NCBI GenBank assembly: GCA_039029355.1
Contig: JBCCGI010000066.1
Span: 1 to 45,225 of the forward strand
Reading direction: 5' to 3'
Origin: JBCCGI01 sp039029355
GTDB taxonomy: Bacteria; Planctomycetota; UBA1135; GCA-002686595
DNA: 45,225 nucleotides
Positions 10,625 to 18,063 of this stretch are shown here, one piece after another. The translations under genes and the position numbers were made by a program. How positions within the stretch are numbered: position 1 is the first letter of the stretch; each line of letters opens with the position of its first letter. The notes under the pieces were generated by a model. It had not been told where the DNA came from. It saw only the letters and a program-made list of their open reading frames with translations, and ran no database searches.

Positions 10625-12076
10625 ATGCAGATCCTCCTCACCACCCTGCTGGCCCTGGCCGCCCCCCAGGACGAGGCCCCGCGCGCCGGCACCGCGGGGC
10701 TGGGCGATCGCTACTACCCGCTGCTTGGCAACGGCGGCTACGACGCGCTCCACTACGACGTCCACCTCGACGTCGACATGGAGGCCGACACGTTCGCGGC
10801 CGAGCTCGTGCTGACCGCCACGGCGACGCACGCGCTCTCCGCCTTCCACCTGGACTTCCTCGGCCCCGAGGTCGGCGTGGTGGAGGTCGACGCCCAGCCG
10901 GCGACCTTCGCGCGCGAAGAAGGCGAGCTGATCATCACGCCGCCGGCGCCGATCGCTGAAGGCGCGGAGTTCCGCGTGCGCGTGACCTACGCGGGCGAGC
11001 CGCAGGCGGTGAAGGACCCCGGCGTGCCCTTCGTGCCGGGCGGCATCGGCTGGATGCGGCGCAAGAGCGGCGTGTACGTCATGTCCGAGCCCTCGGGCAC
11101 GCGCGGCTGGGTGCCGTGCAACGACTACCCGACCGACAAGGCAACGTGGTCGATCGCGATCACCGTCGACGAGCCCTGGGTCGCGGCGGCGAACGGGCTG
11201 CTGGTCGACGAGTCCGAGAAGGACGGCCGCACCACCTACGCCTTCCACGCGAGCGACCCGATGGCGAGCTACCTCGCCACCGTGTGCATCGGCGAGTTCG
11301 ACGTCGAGGTGTCCGAGGGGCCGGGCGGGCTCCCGCTGCGGCACTACTTCTACAAGGAGAAGGACGAGAAGAAACGCGCCCGCGCGCGCAAGGCCTTCGC
11401 GGCGACCGGGGAGATGCTCGAGCACTTCAGCGAGCTGTTCGGACCCTACCCTTTCGAGTGCTACGGCGGCGTGCTCGCGCGCGACCAGCTCGGCGGCGCC
11501 CTAGAGACCCAGACCCTGCCGGTCTACTCGCGCGGCACGAGCGAGAGCACGGTGGCGCACGAGCTCGCGCACCAGTGGTTCGGCAACCACGTCAGCCCGG
11601 CCAACTGGGAGGAGCTGTGGCTCAACGAGGGCTTCGCCACCTACGCCGAGTGGCTGTGGCAGGAGCACAAGGGGGGCGCCGAGGCGCTCGCCAAGCGCAC
11701 CAAGATGACCTACTCGATGCTGCACCGCGCCGAGGTCGGCCCGCCCGGCGACACCGGCCCGCAGATCTTCGGCATGTCGGTCTACATGCGCGGCGCCTGG
11801 GCGCTGCACGCGCTGCGACTAGAGATCGGCGACGAGGCCTTCTTCAAGACGCTGCGCGCGTGGAACGAGCGCTACGCCGACTCGGTGGGCACGACCCCGC
11901 AGCTCCGCGCGATCGCCGAGGAGATGAGCGGCGCCGAGCTCGAGGCCTTCTTCCAGGCCTGGATCTACGGCGAGGCGGTGCCCCAGGTCGAGCCCTTCGA
12001 GGAAGAGCGCCGCGCCCGCGACGCCGAGCGCGAGGCCGAGAAGGCGCGCAAGGCCGAGGAGCGCGGCGACGACTGA
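10625..12076 (+). CDS. M1 family zinc aminopeptidase, exported
   Basis: 483 residues. The ATG at 10625 begins a short signal-like sequence (M-Q-I-L-L-T-T-L-L-A-L-A-A). The frame stays open far upstream, but that part is antisense to sigma factor 1 and does not read like protein. The zinc site is H312-E-L-A-H316 with E335 in N-E-G-F-A, the exact M1 spacing (HExxH, 18 residues, E). The exopeptidase loop reads G-G-A-L-E-T-Q-T, a variant of GAMEN. The N-terminal beta domain precedes the catalytic domain. The long C-terminal helical domain of classic M1 enzymes is missing: the protein ends in a charged Glu/Arg/Lys tail. It is expected to trim peptides in the periplasm. The flavoprotein gene follows after 16 bp. 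Confidence 0.93.
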   Translation: MQILLTTLLALAAPQDEAPRAGTAGLGDRYYPLLGNGGYDALHYDVHLDVDMEADTFAAELVLTATATHALSAFHLDFLGPEVGVVEVDAQPATFAREEGELIITPPAPIAEGAEFRVRVTYAGEPQAVKDPGVPFVPGGIGWMRRKSGVYVMSEPSGTRGWVPCNDYPTDKATWSIAITVDEPWVAAANGLLVDESEKDGRTTYAFHASDPMASYLATVCIGEFDVEVSEGPGGLPLRHYFYKEKDEKKRARARKAFAATGEMLEHFSELFGPYPFECYGGVLARDQLGGALETQTLPVYSRGTSESTVAHELAHQWFGNHVSPANWEELWLNEGFATYAEWLWQEHKGGAEALAKRTKMTYSMLHRAEVGPPGDTGPQIFGMSVYMRGAWALHALRLEIGDEAFFKTLRAWNERYADSVGTTPQLRAIAEEMSGAELEAFFQAWIYGEAVPQVEPFEEERRARDAEREAEKARKAEERGDD

Positions 12077-12092
12077 CGCGCCGCGCGTATCG

Positions 12093-13304
12093 ATGGACGC
12101 CAACCAGCCGCACGACGTCGTCGTCCTCGGCGGCGGCATCAGCGGCGCGAGCTTCGCGTTCCAAGCGGCCCGCGCCGGCCGGCGCGTGCTGGTGCTCGAT
12201 GCCGACGAGCGCCCCGGCGGCTGCCTGCGCACCGAGCGCTCAGGCTCGGGCTTCTGGTTCGAGCTGGGCGCGCACACGCTCTACAACTCCTACGGCGCGA
12301 CGCTGGAGCTGATCGAGGCGGCCGGCTCGCTCGACGTGCTGCAGGAGCGCGGCAAGCCCGTGCTGCGCTTCCTCGACGGGAACCGCGTGCGGAAGGGCAA
12401 GAACCTGGGCCTCCTCCTGCGCCTCTTCCGCCTCGGCGAGCTGCTGCGCTGCGTCCCGCGCTGGCGCAAGGCGAAGCCCGCTGGCCACTCGGTGCGCTCG
12501 CACTACTCGCGCCTCGTCGGCCCGACCAACTACGAGAACGTGCTGGGCCCGCTGCTGTCCGCCGTCCCGTCCCAGCGGGCCGACGACTTCCCCGCCGACA
12601 TGCTCTTCAAGAAGCGCGAGCGGCGCGAGGACGTGATGCGCAGCTTCACGCTGAAGGGCGGCGTCGAGCGCCTGGTGGAGCTCGCCCTCGCCCACCCGGG
12701 CATCGAGGCGCGTTGCGGCTGCGCGGCCACGTCCGTCGAGCGTGCCGCCGATGGCTTCGCGGTCGTGCTCGCCGACGGCACCCGCATCGCTGCGCCGGTG
12801 CTCGCGGTGGCGACGCCGCCGCGCACCGCGGGCGAGCTTCTCGCCGGAGCCTTCCCACAGCTCGCGGCTGAGCTCGCGGGCCTGGCGCAGACCGAGATCG
12901 AGAGCCTGGGCCTCGCGCTCCGCGCCGAGCGCGTCGACGTCCCCTACGCGACCTTCCTGATCCCGCGCGGCGACCGCTTCCACTCGGTCGTCACGCGCGA
13001 CGTCGTCGCGGATCCCGAGCGACGCGCCTTCACCTTCCACTTCCGCGCCGGCACCGGACGCGACGCGGCCGTCGCGCGGGCGTGCGAGGTGCTCGGCGTG
13101 GCGGCCGACGCGTTCGAGGCGGTTGCCTGGAAGCGCTCGGTGCTCCCGTCGCCGGTCCTCGGGCACGCGGAGGTCGTCGCGCGCGTCGACGCGGCGCTCG
13201 AAGGCGGCGCGCTCGCGCTCACCGGCAACTGGTTCGGCGGCCTGTCGATCGAGGACTGCGTACTGCGCTCGCGCGCCGAGTGGCAGCGGGTCGAAGCGCT
13301 CTAG
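12093..13304 (+). CDS. FAD-dependent protoporphyrinogen-oxidase-like flavoprotein
   Basis: 403 residues. The N-terminal dinucleotide fold is clear: V-V-V-L-G-G-G-I-S-G-A-S followed by the adenosine-binding acidic strand L-V-L-D-A-D and the P-G-G-C-L-R-T motif of the amine-oxidase/PPO superfamily. The middle (S-R-L-V-G-P-T-N-Y-E-N-V and S-F-T-L-K-G-G-V-E-R-L-V-E-L) and the C-terminal G-N-W-F-G-G-L-S-I-E-D-C-V resemble HemY-type protoporphyrinogen oxidases, which oxidise protoporphyrinogen IX to protoporphyrin IX. It is shorter than most HemY (about 450-470). hemF is 22 kb away in the same window, so the protoporphyrin route is plausible. A phytoene-desaturase-like role cannot be excluded. It probably shares a transcript with the M1 peptidase. 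Confidence 0.72.
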   Translation: MDANQPHDVVVLGGGISGASFAFQAARAGRRVLVLDADERPGGCLRTERSGSGFWFELGAHTLYNSYGATLELIEAAGSLDVLQERGKPVLRFLDGNRVRKGKNLGLLLRLFRLGELLRCVPRWRKAKPAGHSVRSHYSRLVGPTNYENVLGPLLSAVPSQRADDFPADMLFKKRERREDVMRSFTLKGGVERLVELALAHPGIEARCGCAATSVERAADGFAVVLADGTRIAAPVLAVATPPRTAGELLAGAFPQLAAELAGLAQTEIESLGLALRAERVDVPYATFLIPRGDRFHSVVTRDVVADPERRAFTFHFRAGTGRDAAVARACEVLGVAADAFEAVAWKRSVLPSPVLGHAEVVARVDAALEGGALALTGNWFGGLSIEDCVLRSRAEWQRVEAL

Positions 13305-13481
13305 CCCAGATCTTCACAAGCTCGCGGCAGGACTCGCCCAGGTTGCTTTATGGCCGCACTTTGCGAGCGCCGCCGTCCGCGACGACCCGCTCAGGGTCGC
13401 CTGCGGGGTCGGCACTCCCAAGGCTCGGACCACAAAGCAAACCGGACGAGTCTGACTCACGATCTTGTGAGGACTTCGGGC
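13304..13481. repeat. Long imperfect inverted repeat between convergent genes (element B)
   Basis: The left arm starts at the stop codon of the flavoprotein gene (13304, GCCCAGATCTTCACAAG). The right arm ends near 13481 (CTTGTGAGGACTTCGGGC). Comparing the left arm with the reverse complement of the right gives about 38 matches in 48 positions, including TCACAAG, GACTCG, GGTT and TTGCTTT. An inner hairpin (CCGCGACGACCC, loop, GGGTCGCCTGCGG) lies at 13377-13406. The remaining bases to 13584 hold nothing I recognise. It may be a large bidirectional terminator or a small mobile palindromic element. Confidence 0.6.
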
Positions 13482-13584
13482 CGGTGCCCCGGCTTGCCCC
13501 GCGCAGTTGCCGCGGGCTATCCTCGGATTCGCGCCCCTCCGAAAGCCGGGCGCGGCCTTCCGGAGCCCGCTCTCGGATCCGCGG

Positions 13585-16500
13585 CTACCGACGACCGGCG
13601 TCTCGATCCAGCTCGACGCTGAGCTCGCCGCCGGGCGGCAGCCTCAAGACGCTGCGAGCCAGCGTCTCCCTCGGAGGCGCCTGATCCGCGGACGGCGGGA
13701 GGTGGCTCTCCAGGGAGGCGGTGTACTCGCCCGGACTGATTTCCAGGGGTGCGCTCGACCACAGCGCCGCGTCCTCGGCGCTGGGCGCGAAGCGGATGTG
13801 GCGGATCGTTTGCGGGGCGAGCTCACCGCCGAGGGGCTCTAGCGCTAGATCCAGGTGAGTCGCGGAGCCGGTTGGTGCCGCGTTGCGCAGGCTCAGCGTG
13901 AGCCGGCAGGAGGGGAAGTCGAGCGCTTCGCGCAGCAGGGCGCCCGGTTGGAGGTCCAGCAGCCGCTCGCCCTGCAGCCGGACGGGCCAGGCCCCGGTCT
14001 GGGGCAGGTGCAGCTGCACATCGCACAGCCCGCGCGCCGCCAGATGATCCTCGATCCTGCCCTTGGAATCGGTGGCTCCGCGCGCGCGGACGAAGGACAG
14101 GCCCGAGCCGGTGGGACGCACGAGCAGCTTCGCTCCGCGCCGGCAGGGCCGGCCGCTCAGGGTCACGGAGGCCTCGAGGCGGCAGGCGAGCCAGCCAGCC
14201 AGGGGCAGCACGACCCGGCGCTCTTCCCCGGGGAGCAGCCGCAGGTGGAACGACGGTGGGAAGGCCAGGTACGGCTCGTCCCGCGCGCCTACTTCCTCAA
14301 CGTCCAGGTACAGGTCACCCGGAGGGAGGTCGGTGAGGTGGAATTCGCCGGACGCCGAGACCTCGACCGAGCGTTCAGGTGTGTCGACCTCAACCCGCAG
14401 CCGGCGCCCCCGCGGCGCTCCTCCCAGGTCGACGAACCCGCTCACGCTGGCGCCCTCGGGCACCCGCAGGTCGCCGAGGTCCTGGCCGTCGTTCGTCGGC
14501 TCGCCCTCGAAGAAGAACAGGGCGCCGATGCCCGCGTCGTTCTCGCAGGAGAGGTAGGTCGGTCCCTCCACGACCGCGTTGACCGCGAAGCGGCCCTCGG
14601 CATCCGTGCGCGTGGCCGCCAGGACGCCGGACCATGGCAGGTAGCGGTGCGTGGGAGGTGGTCCGTCCAGGCCCACGACCGGCTTGTGTCCGTAGACGGT
14701 GTAGCCGAGCTTGCTGGGTTGCAGGTCGGAGCCGGGGGCCTCGGCGAGGCTGCCGTCGCGCCACAAGAGGCGCGGCTTGTTGAGCCTGAACCTGGCTCCG
14801 TGCAGCCGCACCCGCGCTCCTCCCAGAGGCACCCCGCGCTCGAAGGCCCGGCCCCGAAGGCCCCCGGCTGGCTCCAGCTCGACGAACTGGTGCGGCGCGC
14901 GGCTGGAGGTATGCGCGACCCGGACCGCATGGCGGGCGTAGCCCGGAGCTTCGACCAGCAAGACGTCCTCCCCGTCGACGGCCTGGCTGCGCACGAGGCC
15001 GTCCGGGCGCTCCCGCGGCGCTCCCAGGGTCTCGTGGCGTAAGCTCGTAAGCCTGTCCTCGGCCGCGGCGACCCGCAGCTCGCAGGCGGCGCTGGTGACC
15101 GGCTCGCCACTGAGGGCGTCGATCAGCTGAAAGACGGTCGTCGCTTCCAGCGGACGCATCACGATCACCAGGCTGCTGTCCGCCGCGGAGAAGCCCCGCT
15201 CGAGCGACGGGCTGACCAGCTCACGGCCGCTCCCGTAGACCTGCAGGTCCACCGGGCCGCCCGTGCGCAGGGGTAGCTCGAAGCGGCCGTCCGGGCCGCT
15301 CTGCACCGTGCTGCGACCGGCGTCGTCCACTCCGATGACGTAGACGTCGGGCAAGGGCTGGCCGGCGGCGTCCTCGACGCGCCCGGTGAGCAGCTGGGCG
15401 CGGTGCAGCTCCAACTCCACGTCGCGCGTGCGCTCGCCCAGCGCGCAGGAAACCGAGACCGGCAGGCGCATCGCCTCGTACAGCCGGTGCTCCGCCTCAA
15501 TCAGGTAGTCGCCGGGCGGAACACCGAGGAGCTGGAACGCGCCCAGGTCGTCGGTCTGGGCTTCGACGGGACCCGTGGGACCGCTGTAGCTGGCGACTCC
15601 GTCGCTCTGCCTTGGATCGGAGATGGAGAGCCAGACGGTGGCTCCCGCGACCGCGGCTCCCCGCTCGTCGCGCACCCGCCCCTCGATCCCGCTAGCAGGC
15701 GGCAGGCGCAGGGCCGCGAGCCGATCGGTGGAACCGCTGCGGGGCAGGGGATAGTCGGCGTTGTCGGAGTCGGAGAACTCCACCTCGCGCCGCTCGTAGT
15801 CGCCGGCCGCGACGATGCGTGCGCGCAGGAAGCTGGCGTCGGCGAGCTCCCGCAGCTCCTTCGGTGAGAGCCGCAGCTCAAAGCTGCCGTCGGCCTGGCT
15901 CAGGCTCCGCTTGCGCTCCCGTTCCCCCGCCAGCATCCGCACCGCGACCCCGGGGAAGGGCGCACCATCGACGTGCGTGACGGTGCCGCTGAGGACGTAG
16001 TCCTGGAGCGCTGTGAGGGCGGCGGGCGGGGTGCCCTGATCGATGGAGCGCCGCGCCGGTTCGGGCGCGAGCTCGGCGGGCTCCCGGGGCTGGGCCGCGG
16101 GGTTGGGCGCCTGCGCGAGGCTCGGCACCAAGGCCGCTTGGGGCTCGTTGGAACGGGACTGCCCGCCGCCCCCGACGAGCCGTGCGATGCCGCCGCGCCC
16201 GACGACGATCACGAGCAGGAGAGCTGCGGTCGCCGCGACGAGCTTGAGGTACTTGCTCAAGAGGAACGTGCTCCAAAGGCCGTGTGGGGCATGGGGAAGG
16301 GCAGGCCCCGGCAGGCTGGCCAGCGACAGGCAAGAGCTCCACGCCGCCCCGCCGCCGGCGGCCCCGAGGCGCTCACGCAGGAGTTGCAGACCGCGCTCGA
16401 TGCGCCCGCTCGCCGTGCTCTTCGCACAGCCCTGGCGCGCGGCGATTTCGGTCACGCTCAAGCCCCCCGAGAAGCGCATCAGCAGCGGGTCCCGCAGCTC

Positions 16501-16863
16501 TTCTGGAAGCTCGAGCACGGCCGCCAGCAGCGTCCGCTGCGCCTCGCTGCGCAACACCAACTCGCCCGCCGAGGGCTCGGCATCGCGGCGCGCGCTACCC
16601 TCCTCGCGCCGCGCCCTCCGGCGCTCCGACCGGCGGCGATTCCAGGCGCTCGAACGCAGCCTCGACAGCAACCAGTCGCGCGGCGGCAGGCTGCCGCGTC
16701 CAAAGCGCCTCAGGCCGGCGAGCCAGGTCTCCTGGACCAGGTCCTCGGCGAGAGCCCGGTCGCCCACAAGTCGGCGCGCGAGCCCCTGGAGCCAGGCGAG
16801 CTCTTCAAGCAGCTCGCCGGACTCCAACCCGGCGGTCGCGGACTGCGGTTCAGGATGAGGCAC
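13585..16863 (-). CDS. Membrane-anchored ECF sigma factor 2 with very long extracytoplasmic region
   Basis: 1092 residues, with the same plan as the sigma factor at 7780-10503. Residues about 17-82 are region 2 (L-A-R-R-L-V-G-D-R-A-L-A-E-D-L-V-Q-E-T-W) and about 112-166 are region 4 (L-P-E-E-L-R-D-P-L-L-M-R-F, then T-E-I-A-A-R-Q-G-C-A-K-S-T-A-S-G-R). One membrane segment follows at about 204-223 (Y-L-K-L-V-A-A-T-A-A-L-L-L-V-I-V-V). The roughly 865 residues after it contain several carboxypeptidase-regulatory-like beta sandwiches (I-E-G-R-V-R-D-E-R-G-A-A-V-A-G-A-T-V; L-T-G-R-V-E-D-A-A-G-Q-P-L-P-D-V). The conserved region 2 core suggests a paralogue. It lacks the C-A-S-C-H ending. No anti-sigma gene is adjacent; the upstream same-strand neighbour is a DUF3500 gene. 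Confidence 0.87.
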   Translation of the reverse strand: MPHPEPQSATAGLESGELLEELAWLQGLARRLVGDRALAEDLVQETWLAGLRRFGRGSLPPRDWLLSRLRSSAWNRRRSERRRARREEGSARRDAEPSAGELVLRSEAQRTLLAAVLELPEELRDPLLMRFSGGLSVTEIAARQGCAKSTASGRIERGLQLLRERLGAAGGGAAWSSCLSLASLPGPALPHAPHGLWSTFLLSKYLKLVAATAALLLVIVVGRGGIARLVGGGGQSRSNEPQAALVPSLAQAPNPAAQPREPAELAPEPARRSIDQGTPPAALTALQDYVLSGTVTHVDGAPFPGVAVRMLAGERERKRSLSQADGSFELRLSPKELRELADASFLRARIVAAGDYERREVEFSDSDNADYPLPRSGSTDRLAALRLPPASGIEGRVRDERGAAVAGATVWLSISDPRQSDGVASYSGPTGPVEAQTDDLGAFQLLGVPPGDYLIEAEHRLYEAMRLPVSVSCALGERTRDVELELHRAQLLTGRVEDAAGQPLPDVYVIGVDDAGRSTVQSGPDGRFELPLRTGGPVDLQVYGSGRELVSPSLERGFSAADSSLVIVMRPLEATTVFQLIDALSGEPVTSAACELRVAAAEDRLTSLRHETLGAPRERPDGLVRSQAVDGEDVLLVEAPGYARHAVRVAHTSSRAPHQFVELEPAGGLRGRAFERGVPLGGARVRLHGARFRLNKPRLLWRDGSLAEAPGSDLQPSKLGYTVYGHKPVVGLDGPPPTHRYLPWSGVLAATRTDAEGRFAVNAVVEGPTYLSCENDAGIGALFFFEGEPTNDGQDLGDLRVPEGASVSGFVDLGGAPRGRRLRVEVDTPERSVEVSASGEFHLTDLPPGDLYLDVEEVGARDEPYLAFPPSFHLRLLPGEERRVVLPLAGWLACRLEASVTLSGRPCRRGAKLLVRPTGSGLSFVRARGATDSKGRIEDHLAARGLCDVQLHLPQTGAWPVRLQGERLLDLQPGALLREALDFPSCRLTLSLRNAAPTGSATHLDLALEPLGGELAPQTIRHIRFAPSAEDAALWSSAPLEISPGEYTASLESHLPPSADQAPPRETLARSVLRLPPGGELSVELDRDAGRR

Positions 16864-16951
16864 TCATCAGGGATAGCTCCGCCGATGCGCAGGAGTTCGG
16901 AGGAGCCCGGAGAATCTGTCTCTCTCGGGCTCACCGGCGCCTCCTCGTTGA

Positions 16952-18019
16952 CTAGCGGCTCTCGAACCCCGCCCCGTACTCGTTGCTCGGATCGCGGTAC
17001 ATCGAGTGCAGGTGCTGCAGCGGGTCTCCGCCGAGGTCCTGGCAGGCGTACTCGATGATTACCGACGGCCCCTGCAGGCGATAGGAGACGTCGCCCGGCT
17101 GCTTGCGCCCGCCGCTCCACGCGAAGTGCATGCGGTCGATCTCGCCCTTGAGCTCGAGCAGGCGTGCCGTGGCGTGCGGCTCGGGCAGGCCGGCGACGTA
17201 GTGTCGGAGGAGCCCGATCAGGCGCACGCGCTGCACCTCGTTGAGACGGCTGCAGGGGAGCCCCGCGGGCGCGGGCACCACGCCGTCCTGGCCCGGTCCG
17301 GCGGCGATGCGGCCGCGGCGGTCGCTGACGATCGCGTCCGCGCGCTGGCCGTCGTCGAGCGACTCGAGCAGCGCGAAGGCGGCCTCGACCTCGCCGCGCA
17401 GGGGCTCGATGGTCGCGTCGCCGCGCTCGTAGCGCGCGGGCTGGGTGCCGATGAACGAGGGCGACATCGACACCTGCTCGCCGTCGAAGGTCAGGTTCAC
17501 CGCGATGTGGTGTCCGTCGAGCTGCAGCGCCCAGCGTCCGTCCGCGGACGGCGTGCCGAAGACCAGCAGCCAGTAGTTCTCGGCCCCGAAGCCCGGGCGC
17601 GGCTTGCCTTCGGGCAGCAGCAGGTCGTCGGCCAGCAGGATGTCGCGCACCTTGGCGTAGCCCGTGTCGCTGAGGCACGTGGCGAGCAGGTCGCAGGCCA
17701 GCTTCAGGTTGGCCTCGTCGAGGTCGCCCAGCCGCAGGCCGGCGTCGTCCATCCGCGGCGGGACGTTGGTCCACTTGCCGCGCTCGTCGCTCTCCAGCGG
17801 GTGGGCGCAGTCGTCGTGGTGGTCCTCGTCGAGCGCGTCGAGCAGCGCCTGAGCCGCGCCCGCCATCGCGGCGGGGGAGCGCTCCGACACCTCGGGCGCG
17901 TAGGCGGCCAGCACGCGGCTGACCTCCGAGGGATGGTCTTCGACGGGGGCGGCCGGCGCGACGAAGAGCGAGAGGCCCAGGGCGGAGAGGAAGAGTCCGG
18001 GGAGCGCGTGGTGTGCCAT
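16952..18019 (-). CDS. DUF3500 domain exported protein
   Basis: 355 residues. The ATG at 18019 is preferred over upstream starts because GGGGAG precedes it and it opens a signal peptide (M-A-H-H-A-L-P-G-L-F-L-S-A-L-G-L-S-L-F-V-A-P-A-A). The core L-D-G-H-H-I-A-V-N-L-T-F-D-G and S-P-S-F-I-G-T-Q-P-A matches the signature of DUF3500, a family of unknown function common in Planctomycetota and Bacteroidota. The C-terminal half has W-S-G-G, Y-R-L-Q-G-P-S-V-I-I-E-Y-A-C-Q and H-L-H-S-M-Y-R-D-P, also typical. His-rich motifs (D-E-D-H-H-D-D-C-A-H) near the start of the mature protein could bind metal. Sigma factor 2 follows 88 bp downstream on the same strand. Confidence 0.88.
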   Translation of the reverse strand: MAHHALPGLFLSALGLSLFVAPAAPVEDHPSEVSRVLAAYAPEVSERSPAAMAGAAQALLDALDEDHHDDCAHPLESDERGKWTNVPPRMDDAGLRLGDLDEANLKLACDLLATCLSDTGYAKVRDILLADDLLLPEGKPRPGFGAENYWLLVFGTPSADGRWALQLDGHHIAVNLTFDGEQVSMSPSFIGTQPARYERGDATIEPLRGEVEAAFALLESLDDGQRADAIVSDRRGRIAAGPGQDGVVPAPAGLPCSRLNEVQRVRLIGLLRHYVAGLPEPHATARLLELKGEIDRMHFAWSGGRKQPGDVSYRLQGPSVIIEYACQDLGGDPLQHLHSMYRDPSNEYGAGFESR

Positions 18020-18063
18020 GGCGCTCCCCAGGGTAATGCCAACCGGCCCCGGGCTCGACCGTC

